From contig NZ_CP133782.1 in NCBI RefSeq assembly GCF_034351645.1, positions 253,001 through 317,000 of the forward strand: a stretch of DNA of 64,000 nucleotides, written 5' to 3'. Positions 1-9,644 of the stretch are shown here, in pieces. Below the pieces are notes generated by a model, which was given only the letters and a program-made list of their open reading frames with translations, was not told the DNA's origin and did not search any database. The stretch is from Pseudomonas sp. DC1.2. GTDB lineage: Bacteria > Pseudomonadota > Gammaproteobacteria > Pseudomonadales > Pseudomonadaceae. The translations under genes and the position numbers were made by a program. Within the stretch, counting starts at the first letter, position 1; every line of letters begins with the position of its first letter.

Positions 1-558
1 TTGCCGAACCTGTCTGTGATCGACTGCGTGACCGACAAGTTGGTCTTGCGCCCACTGATCGCCAGTCACAAGCAGGACATCATCGACCTGGCCTACGAAA
101 TCGGCACCGCCGATTTCGCCAAGCACATGCCGGAGTATTGCGGGATCATCTCGGTGAACCCCAAGACCCACGCCAAGCGCAACCGCGTGGAGTACGAAGA
201 ACAACAGTTCGACATGGCCGTCCTTGAGCGCGCGCTCGAGAACGCCAAACTGGTGCCGATCGATCGCGTGATCGACGAATTGGGCCAGGACTTGCAGATC
301 GAAGAGGTCAGCGAAGCGCTGGCGGGTCAGATCGTCATCGACATCCGTCACCCGGATGCCGCTGAAGACGAGCCGCTGGTGCTGGCTGGCATTGAGGTAA
401 TGACGATGCCGTTTTATGCATTGAACGCTCGTTTCAAGGAACTGGACCCTACTCGCCAGTACCTGCTGTATTGCGACAAAGGCGTGATGAGTCGCCTGCA
501 TGCCCACCATTTGCTCAGTGAGGGGCATGCCAATGTGCGCGTTTATCGACCGAGCTAA
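1..558 (+). CDS. thiI: tRNA 4-thiouridine synthase ThiI, C-terminal part (5' truncated by window edge)
   Basis: The last 185 or so residues of ThiI, which thiolates U8 of tRNA and passes sulfur to thiamine thiazole synthesis. The visible part holds the end of the PP-loop domain (the [12 protein letters not shown] stretch near residue 46 of the fragment) and a C-terminal rhodanese-like domain from about residue 90. That domain ends with the active-site loop YCDKGVMS, whose Cys carries the persulfide in the long, rhodanese-bearing ThiI form. The TTG at position 1 is not a real start; the gene begins outside the window. Stop TAA at 556-558. The 139 bp before typA hold no clear terminator. Confidence 0.93.
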   Translation: MPNLSVIDCVTDKLVLRPLIASHKQDIIDLAYEIGTADFAKHMPEYCGIISVNPKTHAKRNRVEYEEQQFDMAVLERALENAKLVPIDRVIDELGQDLQIEEVSEALAGQIVIDIRHPDAAEDEPLVLAGIEVMTMPFYALNARFKELDPTRQYLLYCDKGVMSRLHAHHLLSEGHANVRVYRPS

Positions 559-697
559 GTGCCCGGGGCTGTTTGCCTGTGGCCTGCGTCACCGGCCCCC
601 CGACGCCGCCGTCAAGCTGTAACGGCTTTGCCGGACTCTACTGTTAATCGCTGCCACGACCTGTCAGCACACCGAATCCTCTGATCGAGATACACAA

Positions 698-2518
698 GTG
701 ATCGAAAATCTACGCAACATCGCCATCATTGCTCACGTTGACCATGGTAAGACCACCCTGGTAGACAAACTCTTGCGTCAATCCGGCACCCTGGAGCGCA
801 ACGAGCTCAACGACGAGCGCGTGATGGACTCCAACGACCAGGAGAAAGAGCGCGGTATTACCATTTTGGCGAAAAACACCGCCATCAACTGGAACGGCTA
901 CCACATCAACATCGTGGACACCCCGGGCCACGCCGACTTCGGCGGCGAAGTTGAACGCGTAATGTCGATGGTTGACTCCGTTCTGCTGCTGGTTGACGCT
1001 CAAGACGGCCCTATGCCGCAAACCCGTTTTGTGACCAAGAAGGCGTTCGAAGCCGGCCTGCGTCCAATCGTGGTGATCAACAAGGTTGACCGTCCAGGCG
1101 CGCGTCCGGACTGGGTTCTGGACCAGATCTTCGACCTGTTCGACAACCTCGGTGCTACCGAAGAACAGCTGGACTTCAAAGTCGTCTACGCCTCGGCCCT
1201 GAACGGCATTGCCGGTCTGGAACACACCGACATGGCTGAAGACATGACTCCGCTGTACCAGGCCATCGTTGATCACGTTCCAGCTCCAAAAGTTGACCGT
1301 GACGGCCCGTTCCAGATGCAAATCTCGGCACTGGACTACAACAGCTTCCTGGGTGTTATCGGCGTTGGCCGTATCGCTCGTGGTCGCGTCAAGCCGAACA
1401 CTCAGGTTGTGGCCATCGACGTTGACGGCAAGCGCCGCAACGGTCGTATCCTGAAGCTGATGGGTCACCACGGTCTGCACCGCATCGACGTTGACGAAGC
1501 AGCTGCCGGCGACATCGTCTGCATCAGCGGCTTCGACCAGCTGTTCATCTCCGACACTCTGTGCGACCCACTGAATGTTGAAGCGATGAAGCCGCTGACC
1601 GTTGACGAACCAACCGTTTCCATGACCTTCCAGGTAAACGATTCGCCTTTCTGCGGTAAAGAAGGCAAGTTCGTCACCAGCCGTAACATCAAGGAACGTC
1701 TGGACAAAGAACTGCTGTTCAACGTTGCTCTGCGCGTTGAAGAAGGCGACACCGCCGACAAGTTCAAAGTCTCCGGCCGTGGTGAGCTGCACCTCTCGGT
1801 ACTGATCGAAACCATGCGTCGCGAAGGCTTCGAAATGGGTGTTGGTCGTCCAGAAGTGATCATCCGTATGGTTGACGGCGTGAAGCACGAACCCTACGAA
1901 AACGTGACCATCGACCTGCCGGAAGAATCCCAGGGCGCGATCATGGAACAGATCGGTATCCGTAAAGGCGACCTGACCAACATGGTTCCGGATGGCAAGG
2001 GCCGTGTGCGCCTTGAGTACAACATCCCGGCTCGTGGCTTGATCGGTTTCCGTAACGAGTTCCTGACCCTGACCTCCGGTGCAGGCATCCTGACCTCGAT
2101 CTTCGACCGTTACGACGTGATGAAGTCCGGCGACATGTCCGGCCGTCAGAACGGCGTGCTGGTTTCGGTTGCTACCGGTAAGGCGCTGACTTACTCGCTG
2201 GAAACCCTGCAAGCTCGCGGCAAACTGTTCCTGGGTCACGGTGAAGACGTGTACGAAGGTCAAATCGTCGGCATCAACAGCCGCGACAATGACCTGGGCG
2301 TTAACCCAACCAAAGGCAAGAAGCTCGACAACATGCGTGCCTCGGGTAAAGACGAAACCATCGCTTTGGTTCCGCCTATCCGTTTCACTCTGGAGCAAGC
2401 GCTGGAATTCGTTCAAGAAGACGAATTGTGCGAAGTCACTCCTAAGTCCATCCGTCTTCGCAAGAAGATCCTGGGCGAAAGCGAGCGTACCCGCGCAGCG
2501 AAGAAAAACGGTAACTGA
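698..2518 (+). CDS. typA: Ribosome-associated GTPase TypA/BipA
   Basis: 606-residue translational GTPase of the EF-G/LepA type, involved in ribosome assembly and in cold and stress adaptation. All G motifs are visible: G1 AHVDHGKTT (residues 12-20), switch I RGITI (52-56), DTPGH (74-78) and NKVD (128-131). Domain II, two EF-G-like domains and the BipA-specific C-terminal domain follow, and the length is normal for the family. The start is a GTG at 698 giving [15 protein letters not shown]; the ribosome binding site is weak (GAGA-like). The gene is followed at once by a strong terminator, so it looks monocistronic. Confidence 0.97.
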   Translation: MIENLRNIAIIAHVDHGKTTLVDKLLRQSGTLERNELNDERVMDSNDQEKERGITILAKNTAINWNGYHINIVDTPGHADFGGEVERVMSMVDSVLLLVDAQDGPMPQTRFVTKKAFEAGLRPIVVINKVDRPGARPDWVLDQIFDLFDNLGATEEQLDFKVVYASALNGIAGLEHTDMAEDMTPLYQAIVDHVPAPKVDRDGPFQMQISALDYNSFLGVIGVGRIARGRVKPNTQVVAIDVDGKRRNGRILKLMGHHGLHRIDVDEAAAGDIVCISGFDQLFISDTLCDPLNVEAMKPLTVDEPTVSMTFQVNDSPFCGKEGKFVTSRNIKERLDKELLFNVALRVEEGDTADKFKVSGRGELHLSVLIETMRREGFEMGVGRPEVIIRMVDGVKHEPYENVTIDLPEESQGAIMEQIGIRKGDLTNMVPDGKGRVRLEYNIPARGLIGFRNEFLTLTSGAGILTSIFDRYDVMKSGDMSGRQNGVLVSVATGKALTYSLETLQARGKLFLGHGEDVYEGQIVGINSRDNDLGVNPTKGKKLDNMRASGKDETIALVPPIRFTLEQALEFVQEDELCEVTPKSIRLRKKILGESERTRAAKKNGN

Positions 2519-2540
2519 GTCTCGACTTAGTTAGCGCTTA

Positions 2541-2579
2541 AAAAAAACGCCCCCGACCGCAAGGTCGGGGGCGTTTTTG
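2541..2579 (+). terminator. Rho-independent terminator after typA, probably bidirectional
   Basis: A perfect GC-rich stem (CGCCCCCGACC / GGTCGGGGGCG, loop GCAA) is flanked by an A run on the left and a T run on the right. It can therefore stop typA transcription and also transcription of the convergent gene at 2636-3079. Confidence 0.93.
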
Positions 2580-2589
2580 TTTGTCTGGA

Positions 2590-2617
2590 GTGATCGTTCC
2601 GGCGTGTGGGAACGATG
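2590..2617. repeat. REP-like palindrome, GATCGTTCC family (degenerate)
   Basis: The palindromic segment TGATCGTTCC...GGAACGATGG is a decayed copy of the GATCGTTCCCACGC palindrome found repeatedly between genes later in the window. It lies between convergent genes. Confidence 0.6.
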
Positions 2618-2635
2618 GTGCAGCGAAATTAGGGA

Positions 2636-3079
2636 TCAGAATTTTTCGAGGGTACGACGACTGCTGCTGGTTTCACGCGCCACTTCTTTAGGCTTGTAGG
2701 CGCAGTAACCAGGGCGCGGCCCGATCTTCGGGTGGTTGCGGCAGGTGTCCGGGCGTTTTTCGTAAATCGTGCACAGACGGCTCTTGCGATCCAGGTACAG
2801 GCAGTCGTTGTTGCTCATGCGCTGGAGGGTGAAAATCTCGGACTTCTGGTTGTAGCGCTCGACGATCCCTTCCTTCTGCAAACGCTTGGCGATGTTCTTC
2901 GCCGGCTCACCGCGCTCGAACTCATCGACAATGCCAATGCGGATCAAGTCCTTGATCTTGACCTCGACCGGCAAGGTGCAACAGCTGGAAACGCAAGAGC
3001 CGCACATGGGTGCGGAATATTTGGCCCAGGTATCGAGGCGGTCGATCTCCGCGGCGGCGATCAGGTTGGACTTCATCAT
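2636..3079 (-). CDS. YkgJ-family Cys-cluster protein (probable metal-binding, function unknown)
   Basis: 147 residues with the YkgJ/CxxCxxxCC-type cysteine cluster: CGSCVSSCC near residues 26-34, then C (NDCLYLD), C (RLCTIYE), C (DTCRNHP) and C (GYCAYKP). The eight conserved Cys suggest a Zn or Fe-S site. No biochemical role is established for this subfamily. Two ATGs are adjacent (3079 and 3076); I kept the outer one, and neither has a strong ribosome binding site. Convergent with typA, with the shared bidirectional terminator between. Confidence 0.8.
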   Translation of the reverse strand: MMKSNLIAAAEIDRLDTWAKYSAPMCGSCVSSCCTLPVEVKIKDLIRIGIVDEFERGEPAKNIAKRLQKEGIVERYNQKSEIFTLQRMSNNDCLYLDRKSRLCTIYEKRPDTCRNHPKIGPRPGYCAYKPKEVARETSSSRRTLEKF

Positions 3080-3187
3080 CGGTTGTTACCAGCGTGCATC
3101 AGGGCGCGCGATCATACCGGGACTGGTGGATTTTTGAACAACCTTTCGCCAGATTTTTTCTGATCTCATCAAATCACTCCGGTATTG

Positions 3188-3203
3188 CGGCACGGCCCCT
3201 GCA
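3188..3203 (+). promoter_or_regulatory. Candidate sigma-54 (-24/-12) promoter for glgP
   Basis: CGGCACG-N4-CTGCA matches the RpoN consensus TGGCACG-N4-TTGCA at all but two positions, with the required GG-N10-GC spacing. The predicted transcript would start near 3215, about 120 nt before the glgP ATG. This is a sequence match only. No activator site was identified, and sigma-54 control of glgP is not something I know to be established. Confidence 0.5.
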
Positions 3204-3334
3204 TTCATTCAGTCACACGCCAACGTAATATCGCGCTATCTCGCACTAACAGGAAAAACTGCCGAACCAGAGCCCCCACCGTCTGTCAGACCGTCTAGGC
3301 TCAGACAACTCAATGCTCGCTCGAGGTCTTATCG

Positions 3335-5785
3335 ATGACACAAGAACCACTTGTTCGCGAAGCAGAGGTGGCCGCATTCCGCGACGCCGTCCTGACCAAA
3401 CTCACTTATGCGGTGGGCAAAGACCCGGATCACGCCTTCGACCACGACTGGTTCGAAGCCATTGCCCTGGCAGCGCGCGACCACATGGTCGAACACTGGA
3501 TGGATCACACACGGCAAATCTATCGCAAAGGTCAGAAGCGGGTTTACTACCTTTCTCTGGAATTTCTCATCGGCCGCTTGCTCTACGACAGCCTGAGCAA
3601 CCTCGGCCTGCTGGACATAGCGCGCGAGGCGCTGACGGAACTTGGCGTTGACCTTGAGCGTATTCGCCTGCTGGAGCCCGATGCGGCGCTGGGCAATGGT
3701 GGCCTCGGTCGTCTGGCGGCGTGTTTCATGGAAAGCATGTCCACCCTGGGCATCGCCGGTCATGGCTACGGCATTCGTTACGAGCACGGTTTGTTCCGGC
3801 AAGCCATCGTCGATGGCTGGCAGCAGGAACAGACAGAGCACTGGCTGGATTTCGGCAATCCCTGGGAGTTCGAGCGTCCAGAGGTCGTTTATTCGATCGG
3901 CTTTGGTGGCGGCGTCGAGACCGTGACCGACGAAACCGGCAAGACCAAGCAAGTCTGGACCCCTTCTGAAACCGTAAGAGCGATTGCTTACGACACGCCG
4001 GTGGTTGGCTGGCGTGGGGCGAGCGTCAATACCCTGCGCTTGTGGCGGGCTCGTGCGGTTGAGGATTTGCACCTGGAACGCTTCAACGCAGGCGACCACT
4101 TGGGCGCTGTGGCGGATGTGGCGCGGGCCGAAAGCATCTCTCGGGTTCTGTACCCGGCGGACAGTACCGAGGCCGGCCAGGAACTGCGCCTGCGCCAGGA
4201 ATACTTCTTCGTCGCCGCCTCCCTTCAGGATTTACTGCGCCGTCATCGGAACATGCACACCTCGGTGCTGACCCTGGGTGACCACGCTGCAATCCAGCTC
4301 AACGACACCCATCCCTCGATTGCCGTCGCCGAGCTGATGCGTCAGTTGGTCGATGTCTACGACGTGGCGTGGGATGCCGCGTGGCAGGTCACCGTCGATA
4401 CGCTGTCTTACACCAACCACACCTTGCTGCCAGAAGCGCTGGAAACCTGGCCGGTGGGGCTGATGGAGCGGATGCTGCCGCGACACATGCAGATCATTTA
4501 CCTGATCAACGCCCAGCACATAGATTCCCTGCGGGCCAAGGGCATTCATGACTTCGAAGTGCTGCGTGCGGTGTCGCTGATCGAGGAAGACAACGGCCGT
4601 CGCGTGCGCATGGGCAACCTGGCGTTTCTGGGTTCCCACAGCGTCAATGGCGTGTCTGGGTTGCACACGCAACTGATGCGCAAAACGGTGTTTTCCGAAC
4701 TGCATAAGCTTTACCCGGAGCGGATCAACAACAAGACCAACGGCATTACCTTCCGCCGCTGGCTGTACCAGGCCAACGCTGAGCTGACCGCGATGATGGT
4801 CGAGGCCCTGGGCCCGGACCTGCTGGATAACGCCGAGCAACGTTTGATCGAACTGGAACCGTTCGCCGAGAAACCAGCCTTCCGCAAGGCCTTCGCCGAG
4901 CAACGCCTGCACAGCAAGAAGGCCCTGGCGTACCTCATTCATGAGCGGCTCGGTATTGCGGTCAACCCGGCGGCGATGTTCGATGTGCAGGTCAAGCGCA
5001 TTCACGAATACAAGCGGCAGTTACTCAACCTGCTGCACACGGTGGCCTTGTATCAGGCGATTCGTGCAGAGCCAGAAGTGGATTGGGTGCCACGGGTGAA
5101 AATCTTCGCCGGTAAAGCGGCGGCGAGTTATCACCAGGCCAAGCTGATTATCAAGTTGACCAACGACATCGCCCGGGTGGTGAACAACGATCCGACGGTG
5201 CGCGGTTTATTGAAAGTGGTGTTCCTGCCCAATTACAACGTCAGCCTCGCGGAAAGCATTATTCCAGCAGCGGATTTGTCGGAGCAGATTTCCACCGCAG
5301 GTTTCGAAGCTTCCGGCACCAGCAACATGAAGTTCGGCCTCAACGGCGCGCTGACCATCGGCACCTTGGACGGCGCCAACGTCGAAATGTGCGAGCGCAT
5401 CGGCGCCGAGCACATGTTCATTTTCGGTCTGAGTGCCCAACAGGTTGAAGCGCGTAAGCAGAACCATGAGTTCAGCGCCGCGCCGGACATTGCTTCGTCC
5501 CATCGCTTGAATGACGTGCTGCAAGCGATTCGCGGCGGGGTGTTCTCACCGGATGATCCGTCTCGATACACCGGGCTGATCGATTCGTTGGTGGACTATG
5601 ACCGCTTCCTGGTGTGTGCCGACTTTGCGTCCTACTGGGATGCACAGATGCGGGTCGAGGCGCATTGGCATGACTCCAAGGCGTGGTGGCGCTCGGCGGT
5701 GTTGAACACCGCGCGGATGGGCTGGTTCTCGTCCGACCGGACGATTCGCGAGTACGCGACGGAGATCTGGAAGGCCCTGGAGTAA
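3335..5785 (+). CDS. glgP: Glycogen/maltodextrin phosphorylase GlgP
   Basis: 816-residue GT35 phosphorylase that releases glucose-1-phosphate from alpha-1,4-glucans using pyridoxal phosphate. Family signatures are continuous: YYLSLEFLIGR near residue 70, NGGLGRLAACFMES near 115, the active-site INNKTNGITFRRW segment near 466, and the PLP-site motif EASGTSNMKFGLNG with Lys666. Full length. The start ATG is preceded by TCGAGGTC at good spacing. Upstream, a sigma-54-like element lies at 3188-3203. The gene stands alone in this window; other glg or mal genes are not nearby. No terminator is obvious, but an inverted REP pair follows. Confidence 0.96.
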   Translation: MTQEPLVREAEVAAFRDAVLTKLTYAVGKDPDHAFDHDWFEAIALAARDHMVEHWMDHTRQIYRKGQKRVYYLSLEFLIGRLLYDSLSNLGLLDIAREALTELGVDLERIRLLEPDAALGNGGLGRLAACFMESMSTLGIAGHGYGIRYEHGLFRQAIVDGWQQEQTEHWLDFGNPWEFERPEVVYSIGFGGGVETVTDETGKTKQVWTPSETVRAIAYDTPVVGWRGASVNTLRLWRARAVEDLHLERFNAGDHLGAVADVARAESISRVLYPADSTEAGQELRLRQEYFFVAASLQDLLRRHRNMHTSVLTLGDHAAIQLNDTHPSIAVAELMRQLVDVYDVAWDAAWQVTVDTLSYTNHTLLPEALETWPVGLMERMLPRHMQIIYLINAQHIDSLRAKGIHDFEVLRAVSLIEEDNGRRVRMGNLAFLGSHSVNGVSGLHTQLMRKTVFSELHKLYPERINNKTNGITFRRWLYQANAELTAMMVEALGPDLLDNAEQRLIELEPFAEKPAFRKAFAEQRLHSKKALAYLIHERLGIAVNPAAMFDVQVKRIHEYKRQLLNLLHTVALYQAIRAEPEVDWVPRVKIFAGKAAASYHQAKLIIKLTNDIARVVNNDPTVRGLLKVVFLPNYNVSLAESIIPAADLSEQISTAGFEASGTSNMKFGLNGALTIGTLDGANVEMCERIGAEHMFIFGLSAQQVEARKQNHEFSAAPDIASSHRLNDVLQAIRGGVFSPDDPSRYTGLIDSLVDYDRFLVCADFASYWDAQMRVEAHWHDSKAWWRSAVLNTARMGWFSSDRTIREYATEIWKALE

Positions 5786-5881
5786 CTTTTAGCAATAATT
5801 ACGAGCGAGGCCCAACGCCCGTTGGGCCGGATCGATATACTAAGCGCCGGTTACACCGGGCGGCAGGTTTGGCGACTTCAC

Positions 5882-5970
5882 TGTGGGAGCGAGCCTGCTC
5901 GCGAAAGTGCTCTAACAGTCAACGCATAGGTTGAAGGTTATGGCCCCTTCGCGAGCAGGCTCGCTCCCAC
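5882..5970. repeat. Inverted REP pair (GTGGGAGCGAGCCTGCTCGCGAA family)
   Basis: One REP copy at 5882-5905 and its inverted copy at 5948-5970 are separated by 42 bp, so the two can fold into one long hairpin (REPIN arrangement). Each half also contains its own small palindrome, GCGAGC..GCTCGC. It fills most of the 271-bp gap between glgP and the DUF2339 gene and may protect or end the glgP transcript. Confidence 0.9.
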
Positions 5971-6056
5971 GGGTTTGTGTGGTTTCACACTAAACTCGGC
6001 CAAAGGCTGTTTTGCCCGGACTCGCCCCGCCGCGGGGCCACTTAGGGATATCGACC

Positions 6057-9000
6057 ATGCAATGGATGTTCATGCTGATGGGCTGGGTGCTGGGCTGGAT
6101 ACTCGACGAGTCATTCAGCGATGCTCTGTTGGGCGGGCTCCTCGGGTTGGGGCTGGGCCAGGCTTTTCGCATTGGTCGCTTGAGCAAAAAAGCGGCCGAG
6201 CAGCAGCGTTTGCTTGAACAGGCGCAGGTTGCGTTGAGCTCGGTTCAGCAGCGCCTGGCGTTGCTGGAGGCGCGCCCTGTCCATACGCCAGAAGCCATCG
6301 AACCGGTGGTCAGCGAAGTCGCTGCTGTGCCTGAATTCAGACTCGACGAAGTGGTTGCCGAGCCCCCTGAGCTGATCTGGGAACTTGCGTCCGAACTCGA
6401 GCCGCTTGGCGCTGGCATCGCTGAAACCAGCCCGCCACTGCCGGCCGATGTCTGGATCCCGCAACCGGCCGCCCGCGAACCGCGACAACCGACGGCCCCT
6501 CGCGTACCTAATGTCATTGATCGCGTCCTCAGCGGCGCCCGCAACTGGCTGTTCGGTGGCAACACGGTATTGCGGGTCGGCGTGGTGCTGCTGTTCCTCG
6601 GCCTGGCGTTCTTGCTGCGTTATGCCACCGAAGGTGTGGTGGTGCCGATCGAGTTGCGTTACGCCGGCGTCGCCGCCAGTGCGCTGGGCTTGCTTGGCCT
6701 GGGCTGGTGGCTGCGCCACCGCAACCAACATTACGCGCTGATGCTGCAAGGCACGGGTATCGCGGTGTTGTACCTGACAGTGTTCGCCGCGATGCGCTTG
6801 CACCCGCTGCTCGACCCGACGGCAGCCTTTGGCCTGCTGGTAGCGGTGACGCTGTTCTCGGCGATTCTGGCGATTACTCAGGATTCGCTGGCACTGGCCT
6901 GCGCGGCTGCGCTGGGTGGGTTCGCCGCGCCGATCCTGACCTCGACCGGTGCCGGCAGCCATGTCGCGCTGTTCAGCTATTTCGCCCTGCTCAACGCCGG
7001 TATCTTCGCGATTGCCTGGTTCAAGGCTTGGCGGCTGCTTAACCTGATTGGTTTTGTTGGCACCTTCGGCATCGGTTTCGCCTGGGGCTTGCGCGCTTAT
7101 GAGCCGCAGTTGCTGTGGAGCACCGAGCCGTTCCTGATTGTGTTCTTCCTGATGTACCTCGGCATCGGCCTGTTGTTCGCCCGGCGAAAACTGCTGGAAA
7201 TGAGCGACGCGCCTGAAGATGACAGCCGCGAGGCGCTGTTGCACTGGTCGGCGCGCAAGGGCGATTATGTCGATGGCACGATGGTGTTCGGGCCGCCGCT
7301 GGTGGCCTTCGGGTTGCAGTTCGCACTGGTCCAGCACTTGGAACTGGCCGCCGCTTTTAGCGCGCTGGCACTGGGCGTGATCTACATGGGCCTGGCCCGG
7401 CTACTCATGGGCGGCCGTGCGTTGCTGCTGGCGGAAACCTGCCTGGCACTGGGTGTGATTTTCGCCAGCCTGGCAATCCCCTTGGGCCTCGATGCACGTT
7501 GGACGGCTGCCGCCTGGGCGGTAGAGGGCGCGGGGATTTTCTGGCTCGGGCTGCGTCAGCAACGACCGCTGGCCCGCGCCTTCGCCCTGCTGTTGCAACT
7601 GGGGTCGGCGCTGGCGTTTCTCAGCGAGTTGCACGCGGGCGAAAGCAGCTTGCTGAACGGTTCGCTGCTGGGGGCGTTGATGCTCGGCGCGGCGTTGTTG
7701 TTCAGTTTCTACCAACTGCGCAAAGCCCCGCCAGAGCAGACTTCTGAATGGGAGCGCCAAAGCCTGCCCGTGTTGGCGTGCCTCGGTCTGACCTTTCTTT
7801 ATTTGCTGGCGCCGCTGTTCTTCCTGACCCACGGCACGGCGATCAGTTGGGCGTTGGCTGGGTTGGTGACATTGTTTGTTGGCCTGCGCCTGCATTCGCG
7901 CACGTTCATGTTCAGCGCATTTGCCGTGCAGTTGCTCGGTGGCGCGTTGTTCCTGATGCGGTTGCACGGCACAAGCGATGGTTGCGCCGCGGTGTTCAGC
8001 GCCGGCTGGAGCGGTTTGCTCAGTGCCTCGCTGATTGGCCTGGCGATGATCGTCGGCATGTTGCTGGCAGCCCGTGATGAGAGGGTGCGCGACGATGCGC
8101 GCTTGCTGCGTGGTTTGTCGGTGATCTTGCTGGCTGGATTGGTGCTGATGAATCTGGCGGTGTTGTTCGTGCTGCCGTGGAAAACCGCGAGTGCGGTGTG
8201 GGCGGCCAGCGGGCTGTTGATCATTTGGCTGAGCTTGTACCTCAAACAACCGTTGAGCTTTGTCTTCGGCCTGCTGTTGCAGGTCATTGGCGGTGCGCAG
8301 TTCCTGTTCAGCGGCCCTGATCTGCTGGAGCCGTTGGTCAGTGAAGGTTTGCGGCCGTTGGCCCACAGTGGTTTCTGGACCCCGCTGGTGCTTGGCCTGG
8401 CCGCGTTCGTCGGTGCCTGGCGCTTGCAGCTCGGTAAGCATGACTCGGCCTTCGATGTGTTGAGCCTGAATCGCTTGTCCGAACTGCTGCTGGTGTGGGG
8501 CGCGGGCTGGTGGGCGCTGGCGTGGATCAGTGAAGTGCTGCGCTTTGCGCCGGTAAACCTGCAAGCGACCTTGCTGCTGGCCGTTGCGGCGCTGAGTGTG
8601 GCGTTGTGGACGCTGTTGGCGCAGCGGCTGAAATGGTCGGCGCTGGCGTTGCTTTGCACCTTGCTGATTCCGGCCGCGGGGCTGGTGTTGGTCGCGGCGT
8701 GGCATTGGCGCTATCACCCGGCGGCCAGCTTCGGTTGGTTGGTGTGGGCGGCGGTGTTCGTCGCGCATTTCATCTCGCTACGGCGTCTCGCGCCGGTGCT
8801 GCCAGCGCGCGCCCTCAGTGCTGCCCATGTACTCGGCTGTTGGTTGTTGATTGGTGTGCTGGCGCTGGAATTGCGTTATGGCTTGCTGCTGCTGTCCGAG
8901 CAATACAACGCCTGGCGCTGGTTGGGCTGGGCGATTCTGCCGAGCCTGTACCTGGTGTTCGCCGCCTCGCCGCGAAACTGGCCGTGGCCGGTGTCGGCGT

Positions 9001-9644
9001 ACTCGCGCGAATACCGCGTGTATGCCGCCGCACCGCTGGCATTGCTGATGCTCGCTTGGTTCTGGCTGGCGAACGGCGTCAGCGACGGCACCGCCGAACC
9101 GCTGCCTTACGTCCCGTTGATCAACCCGCTGGAGCTGGGCCTGCTGTTTGCGCTGTTCGGTGTTTACGTCTGGTCGCGCAGCGCCGTGACGCAATTTGCG
9201 TTGCCGAAAATGTACGCTGAGCACGCCACGCAACTGATAGCGGGTGTTTCGTTGTTTGTGTTTTTCTCCGGGATGGTCACGCGCACGGCTCACCATTGGG
9301 GTGGCGTACCCTTCGATCTGGACCTGCTGCTTGCGTCGATGCAGGTGCAGGCCGGTCTGTCGATTGTCTGGACCATGATGGCCTTGGGTCTGATGATTGG
9401 CGGCCATCTGCGTCATCGTCGTGAGGTTTGGCTGATCGGTGCGGCGCTGATCGCGGTGGTGGTGGCCAAACTGTTCTTTATTGAATTAAGTAACCGTGGC
9501 GGGCTGGCGCGGATCGTCTCGTTTATCGGTGTTGGCGTGTTGCTGTTGGTGGTGGGCTATTTCGCCCCGCTGCCACCCAAGCGCGCCGAGGCTGCGTCAG
9601 AGGCTGAAAAACCGGCCCCGCAAACCGAAGGAGTGTCGTCTTGA
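6057..9644 (+). CDS. DUF2339 family polytopic membrane protein, function unknown
   Basis: About 1195 residues. The N-terminus has a short hydrophobic segment, then a coiled-coil stretch (SKKAAEQQRLLEQAQVALS) and a proline-rich linker. From about residue 160 onward it is almost wholly hydrophobic, with more than 20 likely transmembrane helices. I recognise it as DUF2339; no activity is known. I chose ATG 6057 (MQWMFMLMGW, preceded by AGGGAT) over an upstream TTG at 6012. The stop overlaps the start of the next gene (TTGA), so the two are translationally coupled and probably act together in the envelope. Codon use is like its neighbours, so there is no sign of transfer. Confidence 0.82.
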   Translation: MQWMFMLMGWVLGWILDESFSDALLGGLLGLGLGQAFRIGRLSKKAAEQQRLLEQAQVALSSVQQRLALLEARPVHTPEAIEPVVSEVAAVPEFRLDEVVAEPPELIWELASELEPLGAGIAETSPPLPADVWIPQPAAREPRQPTAPRVPNVIDRVLSGARNWLFGGNTVLRVGVVLLFLGLAFLLRYATEGVVVPIELRYAGVAASALGLLGLGWWLRHRNQHYALMLQGTGIAVLYLTVFAAMRLHPLLDPTAAFGLLVAVTLFSAILAITQDSLALACAAALGGFAAPILTSTGAGSHVALFSYFALLNAGIFAIAWFKAWRLLNLIGFVGTFGIGFAWGLRAYEPQLLWSTEPFLIVFFLMYLGIGLLFARRKLLEMSDAPEDDSREALLHWSARKGDYVDGTMVFGPPLVAFGLQFALVQHLELAAAFSALALGVIYMGLARLLMGGRALLLAETCLALGVIFASLAIPLGLDARWTAAAWAVEGAGIFWLGLRQQRPLARAFALLLQLGSALAFLSELHAGESSLLNGSLLGALMLGAALLFSFYQLRKAPPEQTSEWERQSLPVLACLGLTFLYLLAPLFFLTHGTAISWALAGLVTLFVGLRLHSRTFMFSAFAVQLLGGALFLMRLHGTSDGCAAVFSAGWSGLLSASLIGLAMIVGMLLAARDERVRDDARLLRGLSVILLAGLVLMNLAVLFVLPWKTASAVWAASGLLIIWLSLYLKQPLSFVFGLLLQVIGGAQFLFSGPDLLEPLVSEGLRPLAHSGFWTPLVLGLAAFVGAWRLQLGKHDSAFDVLSLNRLSELLLVWGAGWWALAWISEVLRFAPVNLQATLLLAVAALSVALWTLLAQRLKWSALALLCTLLIPAAGLVLVAAWHWRYHPAASFGWLVWAAVFVAHFISLRRLAPVLPARALSAAHVLGCWLLIGVLALELRYGLLLLSEQYNAWRWLGWAILPSLYLVFAASPRNWPWPVSAYSREYRVYAAAPLALLMLAWFWLANGVSDGTAEPLPYVPLINPLELGLLFALFGVYVWSRSAVTQFALPKMYAEHATQLIAGVSLFVFFSGMVTRTAHHWGGVPFDLDLLLASMQVQAGLSIVWTMMALGLMIGGHLRHRREVWLIGAALIAVVVAKLFFIELSNRGGLARIVSFIGVGVLLLVVGYFAPLPPKRAEAASEAEKPAPQTEGVSS

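Noticed and set aside
710..2416. 568-codon open frame on the minus strand across typA
   Set aside because: It lies wholly antisense to a well-conserved GTPase; high-GC third positions open such frames by chance. Its translation is rich in His, Gln and Val with no recognisable domain.
7401..8768. 455-codon minus-strand frame within the DUF2339 gene
   Set aside because: Translation is almost all Gln, Arg, His and Pro, the usual antisense image of a Leu/Ala-rich membrane protein.
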